Positions 25,916 through 34,622 of a stretch of DNA of 64,000 bases are shown in pieces (within the stretch, counting starts at the first letter, position 1; each line of letters begins with the position of its first letter). The notes under the pieces are model-generated. The model had not been told where the DNA came from and searched no databases. It saw nothing but the letters and a program-made list of their open reading frames with translations. The stretch comes from Duganella flavida. Lineage in GTDB: Bacteria > Pseudomonadota > Gammaproteobacteria > Burkholderiales > Burkholderiaceae_D. Location of the stretch: positions 186,001 through 250,000 of the forward strand of contig NZ_WWCN01000007.1 in NCBI RefSeq assembly GCF_009857445.1. Direction: 5' to 3'. A program made the position numbers and the translations under genes.

Positions 25916-28193
25916 AGGACAGACTGACTTTCGCGGCGCGACCGGAGATGGAACGGGCGGCGTGACCGTCGCCTTCCACTTCAGTGTAGCCGATCTTGTT
26001 GAACAGGTTATTCACGCTCAGCGACAGTGTGGCTTTCGGCGTAACGCTGTAGTTGACGAAAGCATTTACCACTTCATACGCTGGCAGCTCGATGGTGTGT
26101 GCATCATCGCCCCACGACTTGCCGGTGCCGATCAAGCTGGCGCCGAAGGTCGCATCACCCAGGCTGTAGGAAGGCGCCAGTTGGTAGATATACTTGGCCT
26201 GACGACGTGGCGTATTGCCGATGTTGGCCACATCCGCTGCTGCGGTGCCGGTGATCTTGGCGTCGGTGTAAGTCATGCCGCCGGTGACGCGGAATGCGCC
26301 GTTGCTATACGCGCCTTCCAGCTCCACACCTTTCGCGTCGTACTTGTTGGACGTGCTGCGCTGCGTGGTGGCTTCGAAATTACTCTCATCAGTCTTGGCC
26401 TGGAACAGCGTGACGAAGGTGCTGATGCCGCCACTGCGCCATTTCACACCGCCCTCGATCTGCTTGACGGTGTTGATGTTGATCGGCGCGCTGCCATCCA
26501 ACGGCGTGCCAAACAGGATGCGGTCGGCATTGAAGGCCACGCCGTCGCTGACGCGGGCAAACGCCGACAGGTTCTTCGAGAACGCATAGTTGCCGCCCAC
26601 CGAGTACGAATTGTGATTCAGCTTGTAATCGACAAACTGCTCGGTGGCTGCGTCGTAGCGCAGCGCGCCGTTGTTCAGAGTCGCGATGTTGGCGGTGCCG
26701 CTGGCTTGCTGGCGGTCCTGACGGACGCTCGCATCGAGATTCAAAGGACCAGCCTCATAGCCAACGTTCAGATACGGCGACGTCAGTTTGTATTCCATGT
26801 CCACGGCGCGCGAGCAGCAGCCGCCGAAGGCCGGGCCGACCAGTCCTGGTGTGGTGCTGGTGGTTTGCAGCAGCGCCGGTTTGTCGCCGGTAGCCTGCAT
26901 CAGGTACTCGTTGAAGTTCCAGGTCAGCGCCAGCTTTTGCGTCGACAGGTACAGGCCCGCCGTGGTGGTCAGCTTGGAACCATCGGCCAGCTTGAAGGTC
27001 TTGGCCAGCTTGGTGTCGTTCAGCGTATTGCCCGCATCATCGATCGAGGTGTTGAACACCACGGCGGAGAATGCACGGCCGTTGTAAGCCTTGCCCTTGT
27101 TCGGTCCCGTGGCAAAAGTGTAGCTGCCCACCGTGCCATTGTTCCCTGCAAAGACACCGGCAAAGCGGCCGCTGTTGCTGGAGGTGCGGAACTTGTCGCT
27201 CAGGTTCCAGCCGTCACCCAGATCGAACGAGCCTTCGAGGCCGAACGAATCGCTCTTCACTTTCAAGCCGTCGTTGACGTTGGTCGATACCGGCGTGTTG
27301 TTCTTGCTAAGGACCACGTCGCGCACCCAGTACGGCGAATAGAAGCTCACCGTACGCGGATCGATGCCCGGGATTTCCTGGATCTGCTTATTCACCACCT
27401 GCACCGGAACCGGCAGCGCGGTCGGCGATTTATCGTCCAGATGTTTGAACGACAGGCGGATAAAACCGTTATCCAGATCATGCGTGATATTGCCGCGAAT
27501 TTGGCCGCCATCTTCGGTGCTCATGCCGGTATTGCGCACGCCTTCACCGGTGCGGTAGTTCCCACCGATGAAGAAGCGGGTCTTGTCCGAGATCGGCGCG
27601 CCGTAATCGAAGTCGTAGCGGGTTTCGTCGTAGCCCAGGCCGCGGCTGATGGCGATGTGGCCGCCCTTCTCTTCGCCGGTCTTGGTGATAAAGTTGATGA
27701 TACCGCCCGGCGCATTGGTCGCCAGCGTGGAAGCCGAACCGCCGCGCACCACTTCCAGGTGATCCAGCGTGCCGTCGATTTTGACGTAGCTGTCCGGCGT
27801 GATGAAGTTGAAGTCGCCCGATTGCAGCACCGGCAGACCATCTTCCTGAATTTGCACGTAGCGCGCGCCGCCGGCAGAAATCGGCACGCCGCGCACAGTG
27901 ATGTTGGCGTTGCCCTCGCCGCCCGACGATTCCGAACGCACGCCCGGCACCGAGCGCAGCACCTCGGCCGCGCTCAACGGCGCAGCGTTCTTGATGGCGT
28001 CGCCTTCGATGGTCGAGATCGACACACTGGTTTTCATTTTGGACGACGCGCCGCTGGTGCCGGTGACGACCACGCGCTCCATGTTCAGGCCGTCTGCGGC
28101 CGGGGCTTCTTGCGCGGCGGCGCCGCTCATGTGCAGGACTGCGGTTGCGACAGCGGCAGCAATGCCGCCCAGTTTAAGGGTGCGATGGTGCAT
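25905..28193 (-). CDS. suxA: TonB-dependent receptor for sucrose (SuxA-like)
   Basis: Outer-membrane TonB-dependent receptor (762 aa) with signal peptide ending AAAQ, a TonB box-like ERVVVTGT, a plug domain (SISTIEGDAIKNAAPLSAAE, LRSVPGVRSESSG) and a C-terminal barrel ending in an aromatic residue (SLSYAF). GGAGA precedes the ATG. As first gene of the sucrose unit behind two LacI-type operators it most likely imports sucrose, as SuxA does in Xanthomonas. The family also includes siderophore receptors, but the neighbours argue strongly for sugar. Confidence 0.85.
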   Translation of the reverse strand: MHHRTLKLGGIAAAVATAVLHMSGAAAQEAPAADGLNMERVVVTGTSGASSKMKTSVSISTIEGDAIKNAAPLSAAEVLRSVPGVRSESSGGEGNANITVRGVPISAGGARYVQIQEDGLPVLQSGDFNFITPDSYVKIDGTLDHLEVVRGGSASTLATNAPGGIINFITKTGEEKGGHIAISRGLGYDETRYDFDYGAPISDKTRFFIGGNYRTGEGVRNTGMSTEDGGQIRGNITHDLDNGFIRLSFKHLDDKSPTALPVPVQVVNKQIQEIPGIDPRTVSFYSPYWVRDVVLSKNNTPVSTNVNDGLKVKSDSFGLEGSFDLGDGWNLSDKFRTSSNSGRFAGVFAGNNGTVGSYTFATGPNKGKAYNGRAFSAVVFNTSIDDAGNTLNDTKLAKTFKLADGSKLTTTAGLYLSTQKLALTWNFNEYLMQATGDKPALLQTTSTTPGLVGPAFGGCCSRAVDMEYKLTSPYLNVGYEAGPLNLDASVRQDRQQASGTANIATLNNGALRYDAATEQFVDYKLNHNSYSVGGNYAFSKNLSAFARVSDGVAFNADRILFGTPLDGSAPININTVKQIEGGVKWRSGGISTFVTLFQAKTDESNFEATTQRSTSNKYDAKGVELEGAYSNGAFRVTGGMTYTDAKITGTAAADVANIGNTPRRQAKYIYQLAPSYSLGDATFGASLIGTGKSWGDDAHTIELPAYEVVNAFVNYSVTPKATLSLSVNNLFNKIGYTEVEGDGHAARSISGRAAKVSLSYAF

Positions 28194-28244
28194 GAATCGT
28201 CTCCAGTATTGTCGTTGCTGCTACTTTATTGAGCAGATGAACAC

Positions 28245-28273
28245 ATTATGCAATCGATTGCATGAAATTGCAA
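28245..28273 (-). promoter_or_regulatory. Sigma70-type promoter of the sucrose operon
   Basis: On the minus strand TTGCAA (28268-28273) and CATAAT (28245-28250) are separated by exactly 17 nt, about 50 nt upstream of the receptor start. They match -35 and -10 consensus at 4/6 and 5/6. Operator O1 (28248-28263) fills most of the spacer and overlaps the -10 box, so bound repressor would exclude polymerase. Confidence 0.65.
28248..28263. promoter_or_regulatory. LacI-type operator O1 (perfect 16-bp palindrome)
   Basis: ATGCAATCGATTGCAT is a perfect palindrome with a central CG, as typical for LacI/GalR-family operators. It overlaps the spacer and -10 of the promoter of the TonB-dependent receptor gene. 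Confidence 0.8.
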
Positions 28274-28286
28274 AACACTTTTTGTT

Positions 28287-28303
28287 ACGGCTATTAAAGC
28301 CGT
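28287..28303. repeat. Hairpin between the two operators
   Basis: ACGGCT (28287-28292) pairs with AGCCGT (28298-28303) around ATTAA. It follows the lacI stop codon on the minus strand but has no T-run, so it is not a clear terminator; it could limit read-through from lacI or be part of the repressor loop region. Confidence 0.4.
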
Positions 28304-28319
28304 GTGCAATCGGTTGCAC
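28304..28319. promoter_or_regulatory. LacI-type operator O2
   Basis: GTGCAATCGGTTGCAC differs from a perfect palindrome by one central pair and shares the TGCAATCG-GTTGCA core with O1. Centre-to-centre distance to O1 is 56 bp, between the lacI stop and the receptor promoter, which would allow cooperative or looped repression. Confidence 0.75.
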
Positions 28320-28322
28320 AAA

Positions 28323-29357
28323 TCAGACGGAGCTGGAGCGGACGATCAGCTGGGTAGGCAGTTTTAGCGAGGGCGCTGGACGGCCCTCGGTCAATTCCAG
28401 CAGCGAGGCAACCAGCGCGCGGCCAGCCTCCCGCACCGGTTGCTGGACGGTGGTCAGCGGCGGATGGAAGTAGCTGGACAACTCGATATCGTCGTAGCCG
28501 ATGACGGCCACGCGGCCCGGCACGTCGACGCCCAACTGGCGGAAGGTATTAATCGCGGTCATGGCCATCAGGTCGCTGCCGGCGAACACGGCGTCGAACA
28601 CCACGCCACGGCGCTGCAGTTCCTCGACTGCGAGGCGGCCGCCGTCCGGCACAAACGAGGCCGGCACCAGCAGCGCAGGATCAGGCGTAATGCCAGCCTT
28701 CGCCAGCGCATTGCACAAGCCTTCGTAGCGCTGGCCGATTTCCGGCAAGTTGATGTCGCCAAAGAAGGCGATACGCTTGCGGCCCTGCGCCAGCAAGTGC
28801 GCACCAGCCAGCTCGCCGCCGGCCAGGTTGTCGCCGCCGACGGTGCAGTACAGCTGCTGCGGCAACTGCGCGCCCCACACCACGATCGGCACGTGGCGTG
28901 CCGCCAGTTGGTTCAGTTGATCGTGATGGCGCCACTGGCCGATCAGCACGATGCCGATCACGCGGCCAGTATCGAACGGCGCAGCGGCGGCATCGAGCTC
29001 ACTGGCGTCCACGCGCGACACCAGCATATCGAAGCCCTGCTCGGTCAGCGCATCGGCCAGGCTGCCCAGCATGGACAGGAAGAAGGGATCGGACAAATGC
29101 TGGCGCGTGTCCGGGTCATACGGCACCACCACGCCCACGGTGCGATTCTGCTTCATGCGCAAATTCTGTGCACCGATGTTGATGTTGTACTTGAGCGAGC
29201 GCGCCAGTTCCATGACGCGGGTGCGCGTCTCTTCGCTGATCAGCTTGCTGCCGGCCAGCGCGCGCGAGACGGTGGAAGTCGATACGCCTGCCAGCCGCGC
29301 AATGTCGGCCATTTGCAGGCGCCGGCTATCCGCTTCTGGCGGCGTGGACTTGGGCAT
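28323..29357 (-). CDS. suxR: LacI-family transcriptional regulator of the sucrose locus (SuxR-like)
   Basis: LacI/GalR repressor (344 aa). The helix-turn-helix MADIARLAGVSTSTVSRAL lies at residues 16-34 with the hinge following, then a periplasmic-binding-protein-like effector domain ending in HPPLTTVQQP. I chose the ATG at 29357, 4 nt from the upstream GST stop; the longer start at 29543 lies inside the GST gene. It sits directly upstream of, and in the same orientation as, the receptor-amylosucrase-kinase-permease unit, with its likely operators between. Sucrose or fructose is the expected inducer (inference). Confidence 0.87.
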   Translation of the reverse strand: MPKSTPPEADSRRLQMADIARLAGVSTSTVSRALAGSKLISEETRTRVMELARSLKYNINIGAQNLRMKQNRTVGVVVPYDPDTRQHLSDPFFLSMLGSLADALTEQGFDMLVSRVDASELDAAAAPFDTGRVIGIVLIGQWRHHDQLNQLAARHVPIVVWGAQLPQQLYCTVGGDNLAGGELAGAHLLAQGRKRIAFFGDINLPEIGQRYEGLCNALAKAGITPDPALLVPASFVPDGGRLAVEELQRRGVVFDAVFAGSDLMAMTAINTFRQLGVDVPGRVAVIGYDDIELSSYFHPPLTTVQQPVREAGRALVASLLELTEGRPAPSLKLPTQLIVRSSSV

Positions 29358-29361
29358 GGGC

Positions 29362-29970
29362 TTAGGCAGGAACCGTGTCCTTGAACGACTGGCGCTCGGA
29401 CAGCTTGTCGTACAGCTTGGCCAGGTTGGCGTAGTCATCGCGCCAGGTGATTTCCGGGAAGCGGAACGACAGCCAGCCCAGCGCGCAACCCACCGCCACA
29501 TCGGCCAGCGAGTAGTGGATGCCGGCGCAGTAAGCCTTGTCACCCAGTTGCTCCGACATTACCTTCAAGCCGAGCGTGACCTTGCCCATTTGGCGCGCCA
29601 TCCACGCTTCGCTTTGCAGTTCTTTCGGACGCATGGTGCGCTCCAGGCGCACGCTCACGGCCGCATCCAGCATACCGTCGGCCAGCGCTTCCCAGCACTT
29701 GATGTCGGCGCGCTCGCGGCCGTTTGGCGGCAATAGCTTGCAGACCGGGGTCAGCGTGTCGAGGTATTCCGCCATCACGCGCGAATCGTACATCACCGAG
29801 CCATCTTCCATGACCAGGCTAGGCACTTTGCCGAGCGGGTTCAACTGGCTGATGGTGGTATCTGCGGCCCACACATTTTCCAGTTCAAACTGGTAATCGA
29901 GCTTTTTTTCCGCCAGCACGACACGTACTTTGCGGACATAAGGACTGGCGAGGGAACCGATAAGTTTCAT
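29362..29970 (-). CDS. Glutathione S-transferase family protein
   Basis: GST-fold protein (202 aa) similar to the YibF/stringent-starvation-like group: N-terminal SLASPYVRKVRVVLAEKKLDYQF with a Ser at the active-site position, the cis-Pro segment NPLGKVPSLVMEDG, then the helical domain. It ends 4 nt before the lacI-type gene and could be cotranscribed with it, but no functional link to sucrose is evident. It is divergent from purB. Confidence 0.85.
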   Translation of the reverse strand: MKLIGSLASPYVRKVRVVLAEKKLDYQFELENVWAADTTISQLNPLGKVPSLVMEDGSVMYDSRVMAEYLDTLTPVCKLLPPNGRERADIKCWEALADGMLDAAVSVRLERTMRPKELQSEAWMARQMGKVTLGLKVMSEQLGDKAYCAGIHYSLADVAVGCALGWLSFRFPEITWRDDYANLAKLYDKLSERQSFKDTVPA

Positions 29971-30005
29971 AGACGCTCATAGAGGGAGAACAGGCCTCAG
30001 TATAA

Positions 30006-31451
<1,446 letters not shown>

Positions 31452-31478
31452 TGTAGAAAAGCAATCTGCTTTACACTA

Positions 31479-31516
31479 GCCCCGACGACGCTTCGCGTCC
31501 TCGGGGCTTTTTTTCG
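31479..31516 (+). terminator. Intrinsic terminator of purB
   Basis: AGCCCCGA (31479-31486) pairs with TCGGGGCT (31502-31509), with an inner GACGC/GCGTC extension around TTC, followed by TTTTTTT. A textbook rho-independent terminator 28 nt after the purB stop. Confidence 0.9.
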
Positions 31517-31596
31517 CCTTTTTGAGGGTGGCAAGCGCGCTTCAACATTCTTTGGTATATTTAGTCCTAATACGTACTATATTCTCGGAGCCGCAT

Positions 31597-32124
31597 ATGC
31601 CACGCTATACCAAAATCGCCATGTTGCTGCATTGGCTAGTCGCCTTGCTCATCATTGCTACTTTCTTCCTCGGCCTGTCGATGGTCGCCATCCCCGGCTT
31701 CTCGCCGACCAAGCTCAAATACTTCTCCTGGCACAAATGGATGGGCGTGACGGTGCTGTTGCTGGCCGTGATCCGCATCCTGTGGCGCAAGGCCAACCGT
31801 CCGCCGCCGCCGCTGGCGTCGATCCCGGCGTGGCAGCACAAAATCGCTGACGGCATGCACGTGCTGCTGTACCTGCTGATCTTCGCGGTGCCGATCTCCG
31901 GCTATTTCTACACCTACGCGGCCGGCGTGCCGGTGGTCTACCTCGGTCTGTGGCAAATGCCAGCCGTGATCGCACCAGATCCTGAACTTAAGGCAGCTTT
32001 AAAAACTGTTCATTATGTTTTGACCATGACGATGGCAGCAGCAGTAGTCGCCCACGCCCTGGCCGCATTGAAGCACCACTTTATCGACCGCGACGTCACG
32101 CTGAAACGCATGCTGCCGCTGTAA
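31597..32124 (+). CDS. Cytochrome b561 (YceJ/CybB type)
   Basis: Di-haem inner-membrane cytochrome b561 family protein (175 aa) with four transmembrane helices. Candidate axial histidines are in LLHWLVA, SWHKWMG, GMHVLLY and VVAHALAALKHH. The ATG at 31597 has CGGAG 8 nt upstream; a longer in-frame start at 31522 is rejected. It heads a cluster with two YceI-like periplasmic proteins, a pairing also known as yceJ-yceI in E. coli. Quinone oxidation or superoxide scavenging are family roles; none is proven here. Confidence 0.88.
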   Translation: MPRYTKIAMLLHWLVALLIIATFFLGLSMVAIPGFSPTKLKYFSWHKWMGVTVLLLAVIRILWRKANRPPPPLASIPAWQHKIADGMHVLLYLLIFAVPISGYFYTYAAGVPVVYLGLWQMPAVIAPDPELKAALKTVHYVLTMTMAAAVVAHALAALKHHFIDRDVTLKRMLPL

Positions 32125-32149
32125 CCAACAACTCACTGGAGCCCACTAC

Positions 32150-32701
32150 ATGAACACCTTCAAAAAAATCGCCCTCGTTTCCATGCTTGGCGTGGCCTTT
32201 GCCGCCAGCGCTGCTGCACTGAAAACCGATCCAGCCAAGAGCACCGTCACCGCCACCTTCAAGCAAATGAACGTGCCGATCGACGCCAAGTTCAAGAAAT
32301 TCACCGCCAACATCGACTACGATGCGGCCAAGCCGGACGCAGCCAAAGCCACGGTGGAAGTGGAAACCGGCAGCATGGACCTGGGCGATGCCGACTACAA
32401 CAAGGAAGTCGCCAAGAAAGAATGGTTCAACGCCGCGCAATTCCCGAAAGCCACCTTCGTCTCGTCCTCGATCAAGCCAGCCGGCGCCGGCAAGCTGACC
32501 GTGACCGGCAAGCTGACCATCAAAGGCAAAGCCACTGATGTGACCTTCCCGCTGACCGTCAAGGCCGACGGCAAGAACCAAGTGTTTGAAGGCGTGCTGC
32601 CGATCAAACGTCTGGCCTACAGCATCGGCGAAGGCGAATGGAAAGACACCAGCATGGTGGCTGACGACGTCACCATCAAATTCCACGTAGTAGCGCAATA
32701 A
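32150..32701 (+). CDS. YceI family periplasmic protein (copy 1)
   Basis: Lipocalin-like YceI protein (183 aa) with signal peptide ending ASAAA. YceI folds bind isoprenoid-type ligands such as polyisoprenoids or ubiquinone in the periplasm. Conserved strands include [18 protein letters not shown] and [11 protein letters not shown]. It is 25 nt after the cytochrome b561 gene and 23 nt before a second YceI copy, so the three are probably one operon and may act in redox handling of a quinone-like lipid. Confidence 0.88.
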   Translation: MNTFKKIALVSMLGVAFAASAAALKTDPAKSTVTATFKQMNVPIDAKFKKFTANIDYDAAKPDAAKATVEVETGSMDLGDADYNKEVAKKEWFNAAQFPKATFVSSSIKPAGAGKLTVTGKLTIKGKATDVTFPLTVKADGKNQVFEGVLPIKRLAYSIGEGEWKDTSMVADDVTIKFHVVAQ

Positions 32702-32724
32702 ACCACCAAGGGAGATACGAAACG

Positions 32725-33291
32725 ATGAAAGCACAGATCCTGATCGCCACGCTGCTGGCCGCCTCGGCCACGTCCGCCATTGCCGCCACCTACAACATCG
32801 ACCCGACGCATACCTATCCAAGCTTCGAGGCTGACCACATGGGCCTGTCGGTATGGCGCGGCAAGTTCGATAAAACCAGCGGCACGGTGAATCTGGATCG
32901 CGCGGCCAAGACCGGTGCGCTGGATGTGAAAATCGAATCCTCCTCGATCGACTTTGGCTTCGACAAAATGAACACCCACGCCAAGGGCGCGGACATGTTC
33001 AACGCGGAGAAATTCCCGACCATCACCTACACCAGCAAAGCGTTCAAGTTTGAAGGCGACCAGCTGGTGGCGGTGGACGGCGAGCTGACCCTGCTGGGCG
33101 TGACCAAGCCGGTAGCGCTGAAGGTGAACAAGTTCAAGTGCATCATCCACCCACGCCTGAAGCGTGAAGTATGCGGCGCCGACGCCACTGCCGAGTTCAA
33201 GCGCAGCGACTTCGGTCTGAACTACGGCCTGCCAAACTTCTCGCCAGAAGTGAAGCTGGCCATCCAGATCGAAGCCATCAAAGCTGACTAA
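32725..33291 (+). CDS. YceI family periplasmic protein (copy 2)
   Basis: Second YceI-fold protein (188 aa) with signal peptide ending SAIAA and the pattern [19 protein letters not shown]. It carries two cysteines (KFKCIIHPR and EVCGAD) absent from copy 1. AAGGGAGA precedes the ATG. It is more similar to canonical YceI than the first copy, so the pair looks like an old duplication with divergence. A 90-nt hairpin begins 6 nt after its stop codon. Confidence 0.88.
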   Translation: MKAQILIATLLAASATSAIAATYNIDPTHTYPSFEADHMGLSVWRGKFDKTSGTVNLDRAAKTGALDVKIESSSIDFGFDKMNTHAKGADMFNAEKFPTITYTSKAFKFEGDQLVAVDGELTLLGVTKPVALKVNKFKCIIHPRLKREVCGADATAEFKRSDFGLNYGLPNFSPEVKLAIQIEAIKAD

Positions 33292-33296
33292 ACCAC

Positions 33297-33386
33297 TCCG
33301 GGGTCAGGTCCCCCATTTCTACATGAGCCCTGCCGTAGCCAGCGCTACAGCAGGGCTCGTGTAGAAATGGGGGACCTGACCCCGGA
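33297..33386. repeat. 90-nt near-perfect inverted repeat (REP/BIME-like hairpin)
   Basis: The 37-nt arm 33297-33333 (TCCGGGGTCAGGTCCCCC at its outer end) pairs with 33350-33386 with one T-G wobble only. The centre adds GTAGC/GCTAC around a 4-nt loop after a single mismatch, giving 42 of 43 possible pairs. It fills the gap between the convergent yceI copy 2 (stop 33291) and sulfatase maturase (stop 33387) completely. It probably ends both transcripts or blocks read-through, and resembles dispersed REP-type palindromes mobilised by RAYT transposases; no transposase is present here. Confidence 0.85.
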
Positions 33387-34622
33387 TTAAAGTTGTACTG
33401 CGAGGGGGCCTTTGAAGGCCTCCATGATCAGCGACGCGGGCTGGCCGTGGCTGATCAGCTTGCCCATTGCATTCATGTATTGGGTGATGTGCTTGAAGTA
33501 TTTCTTGTAGCTCGGGCACAGATAGTTCACGCCAGCCGATCCATCCGGCGCATGCGCGAAGCGGTTCTTCGGGCACTCGCCGTGGCAGGCGAACAAATAC
33601 GGGCATTCCTTGCAGTAGTCCGGCAGCGTGCTGGACTTGGCCTCGCCAAACGCCTGCTGCTGCGCCGACGACGCCAGCGCCCCCACCTCGGTTTGATTCA
33701 AATTCCCCAGCAAGTATTCCGGATACATGAAGTGATCGCAGGAGTACACATCGCCATTGTGTTCAACGATCAGCGCCTTGCCGCAATTTTCCGAGAACAG
33801 GCACACCGTCGACGGCAAGCGCAGAAACGATGCCAGCGCCCACTCAAAGTTCATCACGTAGACCTTGCCGACATCGTGCCGCACCCACTCGTTGAAGATG
33901 GCGATCAAAAAATCGCCATACTCTTCGCGGCCCACGCTCTGCGGCGCCATCGCCAGTATCGGCCTTGACTGGCTGACCTGCCCCGGCTTGGCAAACGTCA
34001 GGCGAATCGCATGCTCGGAGCGATCCGGCAAACGCTCCACCACTGGATTGAACTGCACATGGGTCACGCCCTCGCGTTTGAGGAAGTGGTACAGCTCCAG
34101 CGGCTGCCTGGCGACGCGGCTGGTCACCGTCACCAGCACGTTGAAGTCGATGCGGTACTGCCGCAACAAGGCTATGCCGCGCATCACCGCATCAAACGTC
34201 GGCCGGCCCTGCTTATCGACCCGGTCAACATCATGCAGCTCGCGCGGCCCATCCAGACTAATCCCCACCATGAAGCCAGCACCAGCCAGAAAAGCGCACC
34301 ATTCATCGTCCAGCAGCGTGCCATTGGTCTGCAGCGCATTGTTGATGCGCTTGCCATTGGCCAGTTCCTGCTGGATTTCTACTGCGCGCTGGTAGAACGC
34401 CAGACCGCGCAACATCGGTTCACCGCCCTGCCACGTGAACAGCACCTCCGGTCCCGCCTCACTCGCGATGCTCTGCGCGATGTAAGCACGCAGTGTTTCC
34501 TCTTCCATCAGGAAGCGGTTACGCGCCGGGTACAGCTGTTCCTTTTCCAGATAGAAGCAGTAGCTGCAATCCAGGTTGCACAAGGGCCCGGCCGGTTTGG
34601 CCATCAGGTGGAGACCACTCAT
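33387..34622 (-). CDS. Anaerobic-type sulfatase-maturating enzyme (radical SAM)
   Basis: Radical-SAM enzyme (411 aa) converting the active-site Ser/Cys of sulfatases to formylglycine. The SAM cluster motif CNLDCSYC (C15, C19, C22) is followed by GGEPMLRG, and the C-terminal SPASM-type cysteines are CDHF, CKECPYLFACHGECPKN and CPSYKK. Its ATG overlaps the sulfatase stop (ATGA), so the two are translationally coupled. The sulfatase next door is Ser-type, which needs this class of maturase (AtsB in Klebsiella). The 90-nt hairpin follows. Confidence 0.92.
   Translation of the reverse strand: MSGLHLMAKPAGPLCNLDCSYCFYLEKEQLYPARNRFLMEEETLRAYIAQSIASEAGPEVLFTWQGGEPMLRGLAFYQRAVEIQQELANGKRINNALQTNGTLLDDEWCAFLAGAGFMVGISLDGPRELHDVDRVDKQGRPTFDAVMRGIALLRQYRIDFNVLVTVTSRVARQPLELYHFLKREGVTHVQFNPVVERLPDRSEHAIRLTFAKPGQVSQSRPILAMAPQSVGREEYGDFLIAIFNEWVRHDVGKVYVMNFEWALASFLRLPSTVCLFSENCGKALIVEHNGDVYSCDHFMYPEYLLGNLNQTEVGALASSAQQQAFGEAKSSTLPDYCKECPYLFACHGECPKNRFAHAPDGSAGVNYLCPSYKKYFKHITQYMNAMGKLISHGQPASLIMEAFKGPLAVQL

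Noticed and set aside
25869..28232. 787-codon open frame antisense to the sucrose receptor
   Set aside because: The sense frame is a complete TonB-dependent receptor with signal peptide; the antisense frame has no domain.
21838..29357. Possibility that the receptor in the amylosucrase operon is a siderophore receptor
   Set aside because: Overlap with amylosucrase, kinase and permease genes and LacI operators argues for sugar; no Fur box lies upstream.
33297..33386. CRISPR-like or integron-like repeat
   Set aside because: It is a single inverted repeat, not a direct-repeat array, and no attC-type core site or integrase is visible.
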